Shown: positions 30,126 to 41,110, counted from the stretch's first letter. The stretch is 64,000 bases of DNA from Athripsodes cinereus (GCA_947579605.1 OX388327.1:9349122-9413121), one strand, 5' to 3'. Program-made: numbers and translations. The notes: generated from the letters alone by a model not told the origin.

Positions 30126-30164
30126 TGGTATAGTATAGTATAGTATAGTATAGTATAGTATAGT
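30126..30164 (+). repeat. (GTATA)n microsatellite
   Basis: Seven to eight perfect units that grow directly out of the GATGGTATA terminus of the preceding family R copy. Confidence 0.9.
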
Positions 30165-30360
30165 GGGTCTACAAGCTAACCCATTTGTGTGTGGTCTACA
30201 GGCTACCTCACGCACATAGGAATCAATAAATTATTTATTCGTGAATTCGAATACATCCAACTCTATCACTCTTCGAGGTTTTTATCAACCGACTTCTTTA
30301 ATTAATCTTTCATTAGTTTTTGCACCAATTGATTCACCTTTTTAGAGTTCTGACGTCATT

Positions 30361-30596
30361 ATCTTAGTATCCTAGTCCCTTTTCCTACATATTCTTCTCC
30401 TTTTTTACCTCCTCTTTCCTTTCTTTAAGATTTTCTTTATGTGAAAGTTGCATGAAATTGGGTTAGTTGGAAGAAATCGCGCCTCTGCGATAAACTCGCC
30501 CTCTGTATATTGATTGTTTGATTGTCTTTGTTTTAAATGTATTTTTGTGTGAATTTGCTTTTAATCAACGTACAGTAAAGAATAAATAAATAAAAT
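30361..30596 (+). mobile_element. LINE 3' tail with GATCGC hairpin (copy D)
   Basis: A pyrimidine-rich lead (CCTCTTTCCTTTC), GGGTTAGTTGGAAGAAATCGC, GCGATAAACTCGCCC, AATCAACGTACAGTAAAGAAT and AATAAATAAA, as in the copies at 1825 and 8318 but more diverged. Confidence 0.7.
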
Positions 30597-30682
30597 TATC
30601 ATAGGAACGGTGAATTGTGAAAATAAGGGACATCCAGCAACGCTGCAAAGTTTGAAATTCTACCATTAAGTCAGTCATACAT

Positions 30683-30930
30683 ATATCTATCTATCTATAT
30701 CATAATGGCATGCACTACACGGAGGGTAGCCAGCAATCAACTTGCGAGCTGTCCTCTCCGTGCCAACGGAATTCAAAAAATTAAAACATTCATGATGGGT
30801 GGCAATCCCTATCGCTGAATTTAAAATGTAAAATGTCTTCATTTTTTCAAACGCCTGTCATTTACAGGGTCCTCAAAAACTTACGGAAAAGTGTTGGAGA
30901 CCAATTCCTTGCCGGGTGCTAAACGGCCAG
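30683..30930 (+). repeat. RT-3'-end repeat (family R), long copy
   Basis: Preceded by (ATCT)n. Contains CATAATGGCATGC, AGGGTAGCCAGCAATCAACTTG, GAGCTGTCCTCTCCGTGCC, CATGATGGGTGGCAAT, AATGTCTTCATTTTTTCAAA, TTTACAGGGTCCTCAAAAAC and GTTGGAGACCAATTCC. It covers almost the whole family R consensus. Confidence 0.7.
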
Positions 30931-31866
30931 ACTTATATGCAATTTCATTTTAGGTATGTTGAAAAATAAAAACAACGTAAAACTTCGAGCTTGAAAAATT
31001 CTCAGAAGCAGAACGGACCGAACAATATAAAAAACTTTTTTTAAAAAATATTTTTCCGGGAGGAGAAGAACAACAACTGTGTAAATTAGAAATGGTCCTT
31101 TTTAATGCCTATACGCATTTAAAATATTATTATTATGTAGGTATGTATACATCCTTTTCTTATATAGTTATATTTAAAACTAGCTAATTATGTACCCAGT
31201 GATTTCGCTCACCGGATAGGTACAAGTCATAAAAATTTCTTAATTTATTTATTTATATTATTAAGTTTTTTCTCACAAATGGGGTAGTCAATGGACTCAC
31301 TGCGTGGTCGTCATGTCTGTGCTAAAAATATATAAAAATAAATATTATTGTAAAACGTGTAATGTATTAATGAGAATTCAAACTTTTTTTTAAGGCTTTT
31401 CTACCTCTATTTAACGTAATTACATTGAAAAACTTAGAGAAAATAGCGGAAAACCTATTCTGTCTCGAGAACTTTATTGACAATTAAATTTATTTAGATA
31501 TATTATGTACTGCCTCAATATCTATTTACAACTAAAATATTCTAAAAAACGTACTCCAAGTACATAGTAGATATAATATTATTAATCCAACTGTTGTTGG
31601 ACTTGCTTAAGTGAAATCTCAAAATTAAGCATTGTTTCTAATTTATACCTCGCTGACAGAAATCCTTTTATATATCGAAATTATAGTTTGCTAGGTGCAT
31701 CTAAATTTTTTGTTGTTGTGAATATTGCTTTGATTTAACCAGAAATAACAAATTGTTTAGTGAGCAAGGTTTTCCATTTATTCAGGGTTTAGGTACTTAA
31801 GACATGTCTAGTTAAAGTTAAACAAATATAAATTTTCTCTGTGAATATGTTTATGGTTGATTTATT
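30931..31866. other. Unassigned; decayed family R at about 31275-31470
   Basis: CACAAATGGGGTAGTCAATGGACTCACTGCGTG and GAAAAACTTAGAGAAAATAGCGG are faint family R blocks. Nothing else supported. Confidence 0.35.
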
Positions 31867-32028
31867 GCAGAGGCCGACCAAGAGAAGCTTATATGGGCCA
31901 ACTGAAGAGGGACATGAATTGTGGCTCATACGTAGAGCTGAAGAGACTGGCTGAGAATGGGGAGAGATGGAGAAGAAAATCCAAACTCGTTGCAGACCAA
32001 TCCAATGGATTGTAACCCATTATATATA
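31867..32028 (+). pseudogene. RT C-terminus with (TA)n tail, copy 1
   Basis: RGRPREAYMGQLKRDMNCGS, then YVELKRLAENGERWRRKSK and LVADQSNGL plus TAA. The RGRPRxxYxxQLKxDM..YxxLKRLAExRxxWR pattern is a common RT C-terminus. It runs into TATATATA. The second copy is nested in M4 at 46552. Confidence 0.75.
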
Positions 32029-32416
32029 GATTTGTTACATATTAGCTGGTCGCATTCACGTGCATAATAAATATACCTAATACGAGTGAAACGTAATTTT
32101 TTTGGTCGTACAGATATCATCTTTCAATCGTGAAATTTTTATATATTTAGATAAGATATAATATTTGGTCCTATGTTTTGATTTATTTACTATTTTTATA
32201 TTTTATTTTAAACAGGTAGGTATATGGTTAATTTATTTAAGTTTTTTACAGGATATTTTATTAATACATATTATACCTAGTGTGGGAGAGGTTGGGTTAA
32301 ATCTTTAGTATGAATATTTTAAAGTACTAACCCATAAATGTCGACTATTATTAATTTCGGAATAAATAAACTTGCCAAATCTTTAAATATGAATTTCACA
32401 CATTATATAATAATAA
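32029..32416. other. Unassigned stretch
   Basis: AT-rich; no feature supported apart from (AAT)n at about 32408-32420. Confidence 0.4.
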
Positions 32417-32563
32417 TAATCATCATCATCATCGCCCTCAACGCTCCTCTCGGGAGCACAGAGCAGAAACCAGCCTCCTCCATTCAGAGCGTCTCTGCGC
32501 CAATTGCGTCACCTCTTTCCACGACATTCCCTGCGCTCTGATGCCGTTGTCATAGGAACGGTG
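32417..32563 (-). pseudogene. RT C-terminus with (GAT)n tail, copy 2
   Basis: Same ending as the copy at 17996: the SWKEVTQLAQRRSEWRRL region and a stop at 32438-32440, then (GAT)n. Shorter at its 5' side. Confidence 0.7.
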
Positions 32564-32639
32564 TAATACAATAATACAATATAATACAGTATAATAATAT
32601 AATATTTAAAAAATAGTAGTGAATTTTATCCTGATTATC

Positions 32640-32730
32640 TTGTTGGCATGGAGAGAACTACTTTTATGTTTATTGCATGTAGTTTGTCTGCATGTTATCT
32701 CACTTATGAAATATTTCGTGATGGTACCTA
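32640..32730 (-). repeat. RT-3'-end repeat (family R), minus fragment
   Basis: GAGAGAACTACTTTTATGTTTATTGCATG...CTTATGAAATATTTCGTGATGGTA. Truncated by MITE M7 shortly after. Confidence 0.55.
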
Positions 32731-32751
32731 TAGATAATATGTGGATATCTA

Positions 32752-33031
32752 TAGACCATTAAAGGATGACGTCACAGAAAAATCATTGAGGGGCATCAGG
32801 CATCCCAACACAACAGACGATTACGGTGTAATATTAGGTGGAACGCCTAAAGAATACCTAATAATAAAAAAAAAAACTGTCAGTGTCGATTTTGTTATTA
32901 TTTTGTCGTCTGACTTTCTTTTTTTTCTCTTATGGCATAACATCCTACAAGGATGATTTGCGCAATCTTACTGTTTGCCCCCCAAGCAAAAGCAAATCCA
33001 TAGACAAGACCACGTGACTTTTAATGGTCTA
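32752..33031. mobile_element. MITE M7 with TA flanks
   Basis: Inverted ends TAGACCATTAAA and TTTAATGGTCTA with TA on both outer sides, as for Tc1/mariner-type insertions. About 280 bp without a transposase. Subterminal TGACGTCAC and CACGTGACT extend the symmetry partially. Confidence 0.65.
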
Positions 33032-33188
33032 TAATTGCTCCCTTATCACTGCTGAATTAAAGATGTTAAATGCCTTATTCATGATGAAAGATGATGATGT
33101 TCTTCCGGGTTTTCGGCGTCTAGAAGGTCTCCCTCTCCATCTACAGATAATAACTTATTCATGTCGTACGAATACCTGCCTTTTACAG
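33032..33188 (-). repeat. Fragment resembling family R
   Basis: CTGCTGAATTAAAGATGTTAAATG and CGAATACCTGCCTTTTACAG are family R words read on the plus strand; the match ends where the next hAT begins. Confidence 0.4.
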
Positions 33189-34073
33189 CAGTGCTCCACA
33201 ACCGGTGTGCCGTGAGCCGAATACAGGTGTGCCGCAGTCAAATACAGTGTATTTGATATTTTACAATTTTTCATTACGTATTTACAAAATACACAATAAC
33301 ATTTTTTTTTCAAAATATCGATGCCGTGGATGTGAAGTGATCTAACCCACAAGACAAACATTTCGAGAAAAAGGGTGATGAAGTTATGCTGTCGCATCTG
33401 CCAATACTAATCTGACTATAACTAAGTTATTTTTACATAGATTTCGCTAAAATTTTTACACAATATTCCTGATCACATATTCCACAAATATAAATAACAA
33501 AATATCAAAGATTTTTTTTTATTTTAGAAGTAAACACGAATTTATCACTTGGGTTATTTCACCACTGTAGCTGAGAAAGATCCACCTATAGGAAAGTTGT
33601 TGAAAAGTTACGAGCTATGCGGCTTGGATCTTTTCACTTCTATAATTTAATTGAACTATTTATTCCTATCTGCGTTTGTGAAATGCTCTAACACACACTT
33701 GGAATGATATAAAAACACTTAACATCTCTTCAAAATTTTCCAAAAATGCCCTTTAAGAATATCAAATCACTTATTTCTCTTCACCACTATGTTCTCCGTG
33801 GTTTTCTGAACAAAACTGCATACTTAACTCATTTTTCAAAAAAGTGTGGCTTGGATCATTTCACCTCCACGGCAACGATATTGTATAGAACAATTATTAA
33901 ATACCTACTTATATAAAAAAAATATTATTAAACAATTAAGTACTATATTTCAATTTATAGTAAATTTTTTGTGTCAATTTAATACCTATATATTTTAGCT
34001 TTTAGTGTGCCGCAGAATTTTAGGAAGAATTTTGGTGTGCCGTAGATGAGAAAAGGTTGCGGAGCGCTGTTTG
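33189..34073. mobile_element. Non-autonomous hAT-like element
   Basis: Ends CAGTGCTCCACAACCGGTGTGCCG and, reversed, CAGCGCTCCGCAACC; GTGTGCCGYAG blocks are near both ends. CAGxGxTCCxCAACC ends are typical of hAT. No 8-bp duplication was found. The 885-bp interior has several GGCTTGGATCNTTTCACYTC words but no transposase. Confidence 0.65.
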
Positions 34074-34644
34074 ATATAAAATTCTAAATTTTACGGAAAA
34101 CAGTTAGAAATAAAATAAAATCGAGAAAAATAAAAATTAACTTATCCAAAAAATTAGGCGTGAACGGGTTAAATCACCTCATGTTGCTTTAGTTCCTCCA
34201 AATATTAATATTTTTATGATATTTCTAAATTTATGTCGGTATATCAGTTAACTGTCAAAATACAAACTGTCTCTTTCTCTCACATTACTGTTATGTAAGT
34301 GGGAAGGAGATGAAAAAGGCATCGGAATAAGTTGTTGTCGGATAGCTTGATGTTTGGGAACTTGATTTGGGTCCCATTCGCGCTGTTTTTTTTAATAGTT
34401 TCATTATAAAAATTATGAATGAAAACAGAATTAGGTAGGTATTAATGATCCATTTTAGCTATACATATGTACATTGAAGGAGACCCACCGTCCACCCGGA
34501 TAGCTCAGAAGTCTGGGGACATCCATTTATCCAATTAAATTTCTACACTAATAAACTTGAAGTCTGAAGGATTGGGCGGCCAAAACCTATATGTACCTAC
34601 ATGGAGTATAAACTATAAATATTTTTGTCTAGTTAATAGGTACA
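34074..34644. other. Unassigned stretch
   Basis: Nothing supported. Confidence 0.35.
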
Positions 34645-34873
34645 GTGATTTGGGTTAGTTGGAAGAGTTTGCGCCTTTGAGATAAACTCGCCCTGTGTTT
34701 TGTTTGATTGTATTTCATTTGAATGTATTTTTTTTTTTTTTTAAAAGATATATCTGGGTTTTTGTTATAAACCCAAATACAACCTTATACACCTTTCACA
34801 GTAAGCTAAAAGCTTGTATTTTTCTATAAAATTATTTATATTATAATCAATGTATAGCGATGAATAAATAAAT
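34645..34873 (+). mobile_element. LINE 3' tail with GATCGC-type hairpin (copy E)
   Basis: GGGTTAGTTGGAAGAGTTTGC, TGAGATAAACTCGCCC, AATGTATAGCGATGAATAAATAAATA. A block of about 100 bp with a T13 run (34729-34741) interrupts it and is probably a separate insertion. Confidence 0.6.
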
Positions 34874-34911
34874 ATGTAAATATTAAATATGATGTGGACA
34901 ATAGTCTGATG

Positions 34912-34975
34912 ATAGAGTCTTGGACCTTTAATCAGGAGACCCTAGGTTCGAATCCTCCCGCTGTTGATTTACTCC
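34912..34975 (+). promoter_or_regulatory. tRNA-like SINE head
   Basis: TAGTCTGATGATAGAG (A-box-like) and an exact B-box GGTTCGAATCC (34953-34963). The cloverleaf is incomplete, so it is a SINE promoter relic and not a tRNA gene. Confidence 0.45.
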
Positions 34976-35392
34976 ACATTTACATGACTATCACATTGTG
35001 TGTTTAAGGGGTTTATCTAAGTTCATTTTAAACCTGATCTATCTTTAAAAATCAGATTTACCTTGAAAATTTAAGTCTTCTCCTGTTTATAGGAACCTCC
35101 GAATAGTATACGAGAAATTCTTGGAACAGAATTGGTTTAACCTTTTTTTATTTATTGAGTCGACGTTAATTTTGTATAACTCCATGTTCATATTAACTTT
35201 GTTTAGGATTGAAGAAACTTTGCATCCTGTAATTGTTTTCAAGTGTCATGTCTAAAGCGTAAAACTTCATTTATTATACATAATAATCCTTATCCGCGGA
35301 GCCTTCTGAAAATGGTTGAGCATTCAAGTGTTCACCTCATATCAATAAGGTTTTCTTTTACACAGATACAAAATATATCTCTCAATAATTTT
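34976..35392. other. Unassigned stretch
   Basis: Probably includes the body of the SINE headed at 34912; no second copy was found to define it. Confidence 0.3.
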
Positions 35393-35441
35393 TTTAAAAT
35401 GAAACACAATATGTAGTTATTCCACTATTGACTTTATTTAT

Positions 35442-35488
35442 TTTTGCGAGCCGGCTTTCAAGAGCTTCCGCTCTCATCGTCAGGCAAG
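35442..35488 (-). ncRNA. Hammerhead ribozyme motif, left arm
   Basis: Minus-strand CUGACGA at 35478-35484, then GAGAGC-GGAA-GCUCUU, GAAA, GCCGGC, UC, GCAA. Stem I is shortened compared with the right-arm copy (TCTTGC opposite GCAAAA). Confidence 0.7.
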
Positions 35489-35772
35489 AGTAAAGTGAAG
35501 CTATGATATCATATAAATACATCACACTCTTAATTATAGTTCAACTAGAGGAGGCAACCTCTATAATAATGCACATCTCTGATAAAGGTTTTCTGTGGTT
35601 TCCCCGTTATCGTACAAAGGCGAATGCTGGAGATGTTTGATATAAGACCGTCCACAGTGGCTCATAATTATTATAATATGGTTGACGATACATGATAATA
35701 AAACATCTTTTTAATTTTTACCATTGTTTCCTGTTTGTCACATACTTAACTTGCAATGAAGCTTCACTTTAC

Positions 35773-35820
35773 TTTTGCCTGACGATGAGAGCGGAAGCTC
35801 TTGAAAGCCGGCTCGCAAAA
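35773..35820 (+). ncRNA. Hammerhead ribozyme, right arm, textbook core
   Basis: Stem I TTTTGC (35773-35778) pairs perfectly with GCAAAA (35815-35820). The core CTGACGA is at 35779-35785, stem II GAGAGC/GCTCTT closes a GGAA tetraloop, GAAA is at 35803-35806, and stem III is the palindrome GCCGGC. U813 C814 are the cleavage dinucleotide, with scission predicted after C35814. One additional U (35786) lies between core and stem II, as in the other two PLE loci. Confidence 0.82.
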
Positions 35821-35874
35821 ATAAATAAAGTCAATAGTGGAATAACTAGGTACATATTGTGTTTCATTTTAAAA

Positions 35875-36454
35875 ATTATTAATATGAACTTCCACCAAGA
35901 ACCGTCGGTCGATGAATTAAACTTTCTCAATAATGTGCCCCAATGAGTACCATGGTTAGAATAAGAGATACCGTGATGGTGTAGATAGATAGAATGAATT
36001 CTTCTAGCTTCTATACAATCGCAGGATCTCTCGCGAATGGATTAGTCAGCACATTTAGTTTTTAAGAATAACGTCTTACAAAATGGTGAGTTCATTGCCG
36101 AAGGCAATTTCTTCTAACTAACCTGATTGCCGACTATACTGACAACAACTAACAAAATAAATGCAAATCGAAGGAAAACTACACTATGTTTGTCCATGTT
36201 TGGTCAAATTAAACATATAAAAAAGCTGCATTGTATTCTCTTTCGGTATATTCACATATGTTTAAAATGTGTCTAATATACATCTTTTGTGATATCCATA
36301 AACGAAAAAGTTTTATTAATTTATTTTAATCGCAAAAAAACATGTTTCAGCAATATTTATCCATCCAACACTAATGAGTCACGATCATCTTTGTCAGAAA
36401 TTTATTTTCAACACATATTTTGTAAAATGTAATTTCTTGACATTTGTTGGTACG
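35875..36454. other. Unassigned stretch
   Basis: AT-rich with no recognised feature. Confidence 0.35.
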
Positions 36455-36535
36455 TAGAGGACGACTGTATGTTTATCACATGCCGTTGGTCTGCTCGCTA
36501 CTTGTGGAAAATATCGTGATGGTACCTATGTATGT
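36455..36535 (-). repeat. RT-3'-end repeat (family R), minus fragment
   Basis: TAGAGGACGACTGTATGTTTATCACATGC...GGTCTGCTCGCTACTTGTGG...CGTGATGGTACC. Confidence 0.6.
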
Positions 36536-36789
36536 AGTATGTAGGTACCTGGCACCTATTGTATGAGAAGTTTAAGTCAGAAAAATTACTAATAAAAAAA
36601 ATGGAATAGCCATACTAAATTTTTTTAATTCTCAATCATTCTCAGTAGGTATGTGGTGATCGTTGCAGGAATAATCACCATTTTTCTCATAGAATATCTC
36701 ATAAACATATTTCTATGGATTTAAATACTCCGTCAAGAAATATTTATTGTCTTCTAACTCAGCATTCGTCCCGTAAACTCCTTCTTTTG

Positions 36790-37018
36790 GAGTGTTGGGT
36801 GTGTGAACTGTGGATTTTTTTCTTTTTGGTCTATATATCGATTTCTCTTATTCTTACGATTTTTTTGTTATGTGTCTTTTGTTTTAATGTGACGTGGTTA
36901 GATGGAAGAAATCACTAACATAGTGATATTTCGTTAATTGTTATGTTGTTATTTCGTTAAATGTTAATTGATTTGATGTAACTGATGATGTGCAAGAAGA
37001 ATTAAATAAATAAATAAA
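36790..37018 (+). mobile_element. LINE 3' tail, second subfamily
   Basis: GTGGTTAGATGGAAGAAATCAC, TAGTGATATTTCG, TGATGTGCAAGAAGAAT and (AATA)n. The AATCAC..GTGATA stem replaces the GATCGC..GCGATA stem of the other tails at the same place. A related tail is at 56655-56802. Confidence 0.6.
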
Positions 37019-37189
37019 AATGACATAACGTAGTTTCCTCCGACAAACCTATGTACCTTTATTATTATCAAAAATAAGAAGTATATACACATATATTTTT
37101 TTGTTCTTCATACATTATGTCATTTTGAGTTCTTGGTAGTAATATTTCATTATTATTATTATAATAATATAACCAGGCTCCAGGCAAAG

Positions 37190-37245
37190 TTTTGTTAAGT
37201 CCGACCTTCAAACGCGAGGCTTTATGGTTCAAATCCCAAGACAAG
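37190..37245 (+). promoter_or_regulatory. tRNA-like SINE head
   Basis: B-box GGTTCAAATCC at 37226-37236 after CGCGAGGCTTTAT. The 5' half is weak. Confidence 0.4.
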
Positions 37246-37364
37246 ACACAAAGTTACACTATTTACAAATTATGAATTATTATTATACATATAGGTACAT
37301 TACATACTAGCTTTATACCCAGTTCCGCTCAGGAATCAACAAAAAACACAATAGTTCATTTCTA

Positions 37365-37460
37365 TATCATCGCGGCATTTCCACAAGTACCTACCTACGA
37401 CAACCAATAGACTAACTAACTGTACGACTCTCAAAAACTTACAGAAAAAACTGGGAGACG
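37365..37460 (+). repeat. RT-3'-end repeat (family R), deleted copy
   Basis: ATATCATCGCGGCATTTCCACAAGTACC, CAACCAATAGACTAACT, then a jump to CTCTCAAAAACTTACAGAAAAAACTGGGAGACGAG: the middle of the repeat is deleted. Confidence 0.55.
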
Positions 37461-38329
37461 AGAATAGAAAATAGTAAAAAATTACAATAAATAATTCAGG
37501 ATTTTTCTTCTTTTCTTCTCTGTCAGTCCGTCATTTCTTAGAATCGTGATAACCTTGTTATATTCACCATTTGTCATCTTAATCTGCGATCCTCTGCCAT
37601 GTGCGCAGAACTCCGTGCAGTGTGTTTTTTTAATGGTCGCTACAATAATATGTTGGAGCTCAAACCCTTCCTTGCCTCCCATCCAGTGTTAACATAATTA
37701 TTTCAAAGAAATGGAGATAATACTAAAAATTACGATGTTTTGACAGTACATGGAGTATACTCTTCGCACATCGCATGGCCAAAAGCTGTCATGATGTGCA
37801 ATGTAAATTTAAAGAGAATAATAATAATATGTATTCACCTTTGACGACATGGCATTATAAAAGTTGCAATACATTTTTTTTGTTTTAAGCAACAAGTCAA
37901 TATAATTAATACAAGTTTGCATACAAAGCTTTGACTTCCCTGTTATACGTCTGGTAGCAGTTTCTTCTGCGGATATAGGTACAAAGAGACATAAACATAG
38001 GAATTATAAATTATTATAATTATGTGTAATCACTCGTTGTCGAGTGCCCTGTTGTATAAATTAGGATGATTAATCTATTCACTGACATTTCATCAAACAT
38101 TCAGAGAAATCTTATATAAAACATTGTAATAAATTATCTTTGGACTAGGATAATATACTCGACCTTGTACGGGATTTTACGATTCACTATATAAAGTAAT
38201 ATTTTGTGTTGTTTTTATGTGCATACATAAAATTAAATATATAATCTAAGTAAATCTTTGAGAGGACAATCTTAACTGTACCATATTTTGTCAATTTTCG
38301 TTATCTTTTTTCTTCTTTCACCCCTTGTA
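37461..38329. other. Unassigned stretch
   Basis: A 66-codon frame at 37482-37682 (-) ends GLTEKKRRKILNYLL and contains no domain I know. Otherwise silent. Confidence 0.35.
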
Positions 38330-38515
38330 TGCAATTCTAGGAGCTCATTCATTGAGTGGAGATTTGCTCCTCCATTCAGAGCGATTCTGTGCCAATTAAA
38401 CCACCTTTATCTTCACATCTATAGGGACAGATCACATAAGGACAGATCTATATGGCGTTCTGTTCTCTCTGCCTACCCCACTTGGGATACGGCGTACACA
38501 TTGTCAGATGCATAC
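38330..38515. pseudogene. Two opposed RT C-terminal scraps
   Basis: 38330-38400, minus: the SEWRR-type end found at 17996, recognisable as CTCCATTCAGAGCGATTCTGTGCCAATT. 38410-38513, plus: DRSIWRSVLSAYPTWDTA, the end of the RT family at 639 and 50985. Both are only a few dozen codons long. Confidence 0.5.
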
Positions 38516-38565
38516 TGATATCATTCAAATAGTGTGTAATATTATTATTATCCCAAAAATGTCAC

Positions 38566-38705
38566 CCTGCACTGAGACCATAACAGCTTTTGGCCAAGGC
38601 GATCTCAGCAGGAAAAATAATTAAAAACAAAGAAGTAAAGCAAATCCAAAAAAAAAACCAATGAAATTTAGAAAAACACAAAAGAGACATCATTAAAATG
38701 TGAGG
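38566..38705 (+). repeat. Interspersed repeat M3, copy 2
   Basis: Same block order as 6167-6310: TGTCACCCTGCACTGAGACC, TGGCCAAGGCGATCTCAGC, AGGAAAAATAA, AAAGAGACATC. Confidence 0.65.
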
Positions 38706-39050
38706 GTCCCCAAAAGATTTCAATTTTAATCAATGAAAGATAAACGTTGGGAGATATCTAATAGCCTGTTAATATATAACCTGAAAAATTTAAATATCTC
38801 CTCGCTAAATGCTCATACGAAAACATGATGTGAATAAAACCATTGTTTTTAAAAAAATGTGCACTTATTTGTTTGAAATCTTTATCTGAAATACTTACTT
38901 CATAATATAACAATATACATCTCGTTCATGTCCATAGATTATTATGAATTAATGTGGATGTAAGAGTCATTAGTATAAAACAATGTTATGTCTTGATACG
39001 CATCATAAATGCAATCAGTTCATTCAGTTGCCTTGCCACATTGTAACAAT

Positions 39051-39090
39051 ACTGCTTATATATTATGTACATACATAATATATAAGCAGT
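39051..39090. repeat. Perfect 18-bp hairpin
   Basis: ACTGCTTATATATTATGT and its exact reverse complement flank a 4-base loop. It may be a tiny foldback element. Confidence 0.8.
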
Positions 39091-39140
39091 GTATAGTGTA
39101 TCTTTCATATTAATATCCACGTTGAAATAACTTTATTTGT

Positions 39141-39177
39141 CGGATATTTCAGGAGTCCAAGGACTCCTATATATCCG
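39141..39177. repeat. Two-tier hairpin
   Basis: Outer arms CGGATAT/ATATCCG and inner arms AGGAGTCC/GGACTCCT with an AA loop. It lies 50 bp from the preceding hairpin. Confidence 0.65.
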
Positions 39178-40018
39178 TTTAGGTGACAATTTATTTATAT
39201 TTCAAATCTCTCTAGTCTGTCAATGCTACTGCCAGTGTAGGCATCTCTGACATTAATATCCATACGAAATATTCTTCTTTTCTTTATTTTCAGCCTTCGA
39301 CATTCCTCTCGAGAGTACAGGGTAGAAAAGTCTTCACCATTCAGTCCCATCCCAGCCACTGTACTTTTGAAAAATTTTGTTTTACTTATTAGATATATTT
39401 TATTCTTTTTTCCCACCATCAGTTAAATAATGAAATCAGCAATATCAATTTAAAAAAATGTGATGATATGCAGTGGTGAAATTATCACTGTTTTTGTGAT
39501 TTCTTTCACTGTTTGGACGCTGCGCTGTTTTACAGTCCTTGGACCGTCACTATGAATATTGCAGTGATTATTAATTTTCTCCTGAAGTTGGTAAAAAGAT
39601 GGTTGTTCCTTAGTGACGCTGATAGGAAAGTCCATGATATTGGCTTGACAACACCAAGAGCACGTCATAGGAGTCAGACATACCTGCTGGCTTTATTAGG
39701 CTCAGTTTAATTATAATATTTACAGCCAAACCGAAGAACGTAAATTCTTCTGGTAGTAGAGTCAAAGTTATCACCCATTTACTACGATATTCTTAAGAGT
39801 CCTGGGATCGTTGTCATATAAATGCAGTCGTCCAGGCAGTCAAAAACCATCCCGCAAAACAAAAGTGAGATTCATATTTCAGATCATATGATTAGGCAAA
39901 CACAGAGACGCAATCCGATATTAATAAACAATAAAATATTGATTCTGCCCAAACACTTACTACTAAGCGATATATTATTATGTTTGTATCATAAAGTCAG
40001 AATAGATCGTCAGCATGT
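39178..40018. other. Unassigned; faint RT scrap near 39294-39355
   Basis: CTTCGACATTCCTCTCGAGAGTACAGGG resembles the region at 18020-18060 (minus). The rest carries no supported feature. Confidence 0.3.
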
Positions 40019-40072
40019 GGATTCGAACTCGAGGATGCAGGATTCCTCCTTTAAATGTCTGAAACTTTAACA
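40019..40072 (-). promoter_or_regulatory. tRNA-like SINE head
   Basis: The minus strand reads GAGTTCGAATCC at 40030-40019 (B-box). GGAGGAATCCTGCATCC upstream could be an anticodon/variable region, but there is no full fold. Confidence 0.4.
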
Positions 40073-40937
40073 TCAAGCTCATGGAATGTATGTATGACAA
40101 TATGTACATAATGTGTATAATAGTAGGTATAGATATTATGTGAAATTGGAAGGTTTTGTGCAACAATGTGTCAAGCTACAACATTAAAAAAATAAACAAT
40201 GTCACGTTTTAAACCTAAAAATGATATTTTTCAAGGATATCTGTGTTTAAAGTGTGAAAAAATCAAATCATTTAATTTCAAAAGAAGCACTGTTTTCACA
40301 ATTTTTTTTAGCTCAATATTGAAAATGACCACGAAAACGATTGAGTCCTATAACCCAATAATATACCTATAACCCAATAAAAATTGAACAGTGATTCGTA
40401 ACTTTTAAAATTATTTGAGTGAAAGCGATATTCTCGCTTTGCTTTAACAATTTAAAACCTAACTATAGCTAACCGATCCTTTAAATACCTTTATATTTGT
40501 TAATTCACAGTTCCATACAAATGTAATTGCTAGTATCTAATTAAGTACAAAATTTCGATTGTCTTAGTTTGAGTTTGACGTGCTTGATACATTGTTGCAT
40601 AGCACCATTTAATTATTATTATTATTATGAAGTTAACCCAACGCGTCCCAACGGTCATTTATCATAGGAAGTAATATTTCACGTTTTTACCGAAGGAGCC
40701 GGAGGGCGGGTCAGGTCTTAAAGGGTTTCCATGGACATTTCATTAATGTATTTAGGTACATATATATTTTCATTTTATACGCCACACTATATCATACAGT
40801 GTGTTGTGAACTAAATTGACTTATTTTTTAGGACGTAGTTATTCAAATTTCTTGCACGAAAAAAATATCTTATTACTTTCTATCCAAATAGAGAAGCAAC
40901 TCTCTAAAAAGTTTCTGTGAAAATTCATTCATTCGTT
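40073..40937. other. Unassigned stretch
   Basis: AT-rich; no gene or repeat supported. Confidence 0.35.
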
Positions 40938-41110
40938 CATACCATCACGGCGTTTTTCGCAAGTGAGGTAGCTGATATATTGATTATTTGTAATTAACAT
41001 GCAGGTCAGCCTTCTTGTGCCACGAAAATAAAAAAAATCAGGACGGGAGGTATACCTGATTGCTGATCGAAGATATTTTACTAATATTTTAATTATCACT
41101 GTATAACAAT
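40938..41110 (+). repeat. RT-3'-end repeat (family R), decayed copy
   Basis: TACCATCACGGCGTTTTTCGCAAGTGAGGTAGC, ACATGCAGGTCAGCCTTCTTGTGCC, CGGGAGGTATACCTGATTGCTGATCGAAGAT. Confidence 0.6.

Larger units (their letters stand above)
35393..35874 (+). mobile_element. Inverted PLE terminal-repeat pair
   Basis: Arms of about 112 bp, 35393-35502 and 35761-35874, are inverted copies, each with a hammerhead motif. The interior (GAGGCAACCTCTATAATAATG, TCTGTGGTTTCCCCG, AGGCGAATGCTGGAGATGTTT) is shared with 14602-14760. No GIY-YIG or RT coding remains. Confidence 0.75.

Noticed and set aside
36975..36990. Hammerhead core
   Set aside because: CTGATGA occurs in a LINE tail but lacks stem II, GAAA and closing stem.
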